This document shows, one piece after another, positions 6,201-6,508 of a DNA stretch of 6,508 nucleotides. Numbering within the stretch: the first letter of the stretch is position 1; each line of letters starts with the position of its first letter. The translations under genes and the position numbers were made by a program. The DNA is from Candidatus Portiera sp. (lineage in GTDB: Bacteria > Pseudomonadota > Gammaproteobacteria > CBDBNL01 > JAAOII01), in contig JAAOII010000205.1 in the NCBI GenBank assembly GCA_015163845.1, forward strand, positions 1-6,508, read 5' to 3'. A model generated the notes under the pieces. The model did no database searches, had not been told where the DNA came from, and worked only from the letters and a program-made list of their open reading frames with translations.

Positions 6201-6508
6201 GTTTATAACGCCATCTAGGTCATAGTCATCATAGGGGCCGGTTCTATTATTGCCGTCCATGTTATCGTCAGTGCTATTGCCGTCCATGTTATCGTCAGTG
6301 CTGTTGCCGTCCATGTTATCGTCAGTGCTATTGCCGTCCATGTTATCGTCAGTGCTGTTGCCGTCCATGTTATCGTCAGTGCTGTTGCCGTCCATGTTAT
6401 CGTCAGTGCTATTGCCGTCCATGTTATCGTCAGTGCTGTTGCCGTCCATGTTATCGTCAGTGCTATTGCCGTCCATGTTATCGTCAGTGCTATTGCCGTC
6501 CATGTTAT
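3243..6508 (-). CDS. Giant GLUG-repeat surface protein with TSP3-like calcium loops, 5'-partial
   Basis: This is the C-terminal part (at least 1,087 residues) of a large, probably secreted or surface protein; the frame is still open at the window edge. The order is nine MDGNSTDDN repeats, then module A (about 6252-4845), a Gly/Asp linker, then module B (about 4660-3280) and a short tail ending LLQMLPY. Each module begins with a thrombospondin-type-3-like loop (DLDG..IN..DIDDDGDG, likely calcium binding) and IEISS..EFD.IRWDL. Cys-containing strands and FEGNNH follow, then six or seven GLUG motifs such as VGGLIGKASWTSIANTHLNG, predicted to form a beta-helix. Each module ends with WCDP and LWDLG..EYPALNC. 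Eight cysteines are conserved between the modules, consistent with extracellular disulfides. No sorting signal or membrane anchor is visible at the C-terminus, and the N-terminus is out of view. Adhesion or matrix binding is an inference. Its TAG stop lies 5 bases from the convergent zinc-ribbon stop. Confidence 0.85.
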   Translation of the reverse strand, partial: NMDGNSTDDNMDGNSTDDNMDGNSTDDNMDGNSTDDNMDGNSTDDNMDGNSTDDNMDGNSTDDNMDGNSTDDNMDGNSTDDNMDGNNRTGPYDDYDLDGVINLMDIDDDGDGFIEISSPNEFDIMRWDLRGSSFAGSTTGCGGNLTLSAASCTGYELITDIDLSSYLNWEPIGACSDEVSCLNDEAFSGEFEGNNHVISNVHLEPQNIAYGLGLFGSVANANLRNFTLDGFTIVPITDAHNVGVIGVASNTEIRNVQVHNLLIDTGFSASVIANVGGLIGKASWTSIANTHLNGSIFVDYFSEFSDNQVGGLIGICNNIILNGAVIHIGTLHARASYIGGLAGSCSDSQILGAFSKIREIIIPEYRPASSNIVNSIHVGGLMGLIYGDSRVDGTYSYVDEFNIAFNLVTFAGGLIGTTFQYPEVRNSYAVTNYFRKEQSSLGGNTFGGVIAYNYSSVDTYNSYWDDKTQIIIENNFEFNREGEQTSLALQNLTSFPIGSIYREWGGLWCDPKTAAVVKSSSQPPNFIRLWDLGESDEYPALNCLYLSPKEQRELNNNTNPSSDSGDGGGDGGGDGGGDGGGDGGGGGGDGGGGGDGGGDGGDGGGDGGGDGGGDNNGPDSDPDLDGIINSLDIDDDGDGLIEISSSQEFDLIRWDLSGSSLAGVFTGCGTDPNLAEVACIGYELVNDINLVEFQNWDPLGSCSNEDDCPVSMAFRGEFEGNNHLISGVHLEPQNTAYGLGLFGSIANAAIRNLRVSSLQILPITDASHVGLIGAASASVLHNIHGRGISINTGQSSALVEDVGGLVGKASLTTISNSSIRGGIDIGFLATESVTQIGGLVGYCSQSTIKSSAVQMGGILARAHSVGGLFGTCIESQILGSYSQIGTMFIYGPGSSTGTWYIGGLGAILDDDSRVEGSYSHIFSIEVNYNPLTVVGGSIGALSENAIATNSYAVTAAFFKEEGSPTYNIYGGFRGAQVTTAEVSNSYWDSRSTFNLADNIAVEYGEKETIELISPINFNSGLLYLEWIHIWCDPLTANVISSITRPAGYINLWDLGTVNEYPALNCSPFTLEEQRESTDRILLQMLPY
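3279..4663 (-). repeat. Module B, second copy of the roughly 460-residue GLUG module
   Basis: This segment is a diverged copy of module A at 4845-6252, starting at NNGP and ending at EQRE. Landmarks shared in order include DIDDDGDG, FEGNNH, HLEPQN.AYGLGLFGS, PITDA, DVGGLVGKAS/NVGGLIGKAS, DSRV.G.YS, NSYAVT, NSYWD, WCDP and EYPALNC. The two copies are similar enough to be intragenic duplicates, but substitutions are spread throughout, so the duplication is not recent. Confidence 0.85.
4665..4816 (-). repeat. Gly/Asp simple-sequence linker (GGGD)n
   Basis: A GC-rich tract made of GGC/GGT and GAT codons encodes glycine with aspartates spaced 4,4,4,4,7,6,4,3,4,4,4 residues apart. It joins modules A and B. 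The base unit is 12 bp, with in-frame insertions and losses of 3 bp multiples, as expected from slippage. It stands out sharply from the AT-rich surroundings. It is probably a flexible, acidic, perhaps calcium-binding spacer. Confidence 0.9.
4845..6252 (-). repeat. Module A, first visible copy of the GLUG module
   Basis: This is the N-terminal partner of module B. It runs from NNRTGPYDDYDLDG to SPKEQREL. The homology to module B starts at the NN.GP residues directly after the repeat linker, so linker and module boundaries coincide. It carries the same eight cysteine positions: GCGG, SCTG, GACS, VSCL, GICN, GSCS, WCDP and ALNC. Confidence 0.85.
6261..6508 (-). repeat. 27-bp minisatellite encoding MDGNSTDDN
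   Basis: Nine complete 27-bp units occupy 6261-6503 and a tenth begins at 6504 and leaves the window. A degenerate partial unit (MDGNN) sits at 6246-6260. Units are identical except for one synonymous position in the Asn codon (AAT or AAC). The peptide DDNMDGNSTDD has the D-x-N-x-D-G spacing of EF-hand or thrombospondin-3 calcium loops. Because 27 is a multiple of 3, copy-number change keeps the frame. Confidence 0.95.

Noticed and set aside
3243..6503. A complete giant gene starting at the Met codon at 6503
   Set aside because: That Met is inside a repeat unit and the frame remains open to the window edge, so the true start is outside.
6261..6508. Regular repeats resembling a CRISPR array
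   Set aside because: Units are head-to-tail with no unique spacers, stay in frame and encode a repeated peptide continuous with the giant protein.

Overview
The window is an AT-rich bacterial accessory region. Its genes are small, start codons are sometimes non-ATG, Shine-Dalgarno signals are weak, and there are no housekeeping genes or RNA genes. The protein families present (PIN nuclease, YodC/DUF2158, a phage-type orphan DNA methyltransferase, and a GLUG/thrombospondin-type-3 surface protein) point to a Gram-negative bacterium with mobile or phage-derived cargo. I cannot name a genus from the sequence.

Layout. (1) Bases 158-1377, minus strand: a two-gene unit made of a PIN-domain protein with a long charged C-terminal tail, followed 17 bases later by an 87-residue protein that is a freestanding, shortened copy of that tail. 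(2) Bases 1378-1554: divergent intergenic region with candidate promoters for both directions. (3) Bases 1555-1917, plus strand: a small protein with two tandem DUF2158 (YodC-like) repeats, followed by two hairpins. (4) Bases 1918-2170: spacer with hairpins and a 13-bp direct repeat in front of the next gene. (5) Bases 2171-3013, plus strand: a beta-class DNA methyltransferase with no restriction partner in view. Its end overlaps the start of a small Cys4 zinc-ribbon reading frame (3004-3237) that is interrupted by an in-frame TAG at codon 7. (6) Bases 3243-6508, minus strand: the C-terminal part of a giant secreted or surface protein. It has two paralogous modules of about 460 residues, each preceded by a different Asp/Gly-rich simple repeat. 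The N-terminal repeat is a 27-bp minisatellite that runs off the window.

How the parts relate. The PIN protein and its tail copy probably form one functional or evolutionary unit, either toxin-like or RNA-processing. The methyltransferase and the broken zinc-ribbon frame look like phage-derived cargo. The giant protein converges on that cargo with only 5 bases between stop codons and is functionally separate: its predicted beta-helical GLUG repeats, calcium-binding-like loops and eight conserved cysteines per module suggest an extracellular role. The strongest observations are the PIN-tail duplication, the amber-interrupted zinc-ribbon gene and the duplicated module architecture with mismatched repeat linkers. 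I do not see a complete defence system that can be named with confidence.
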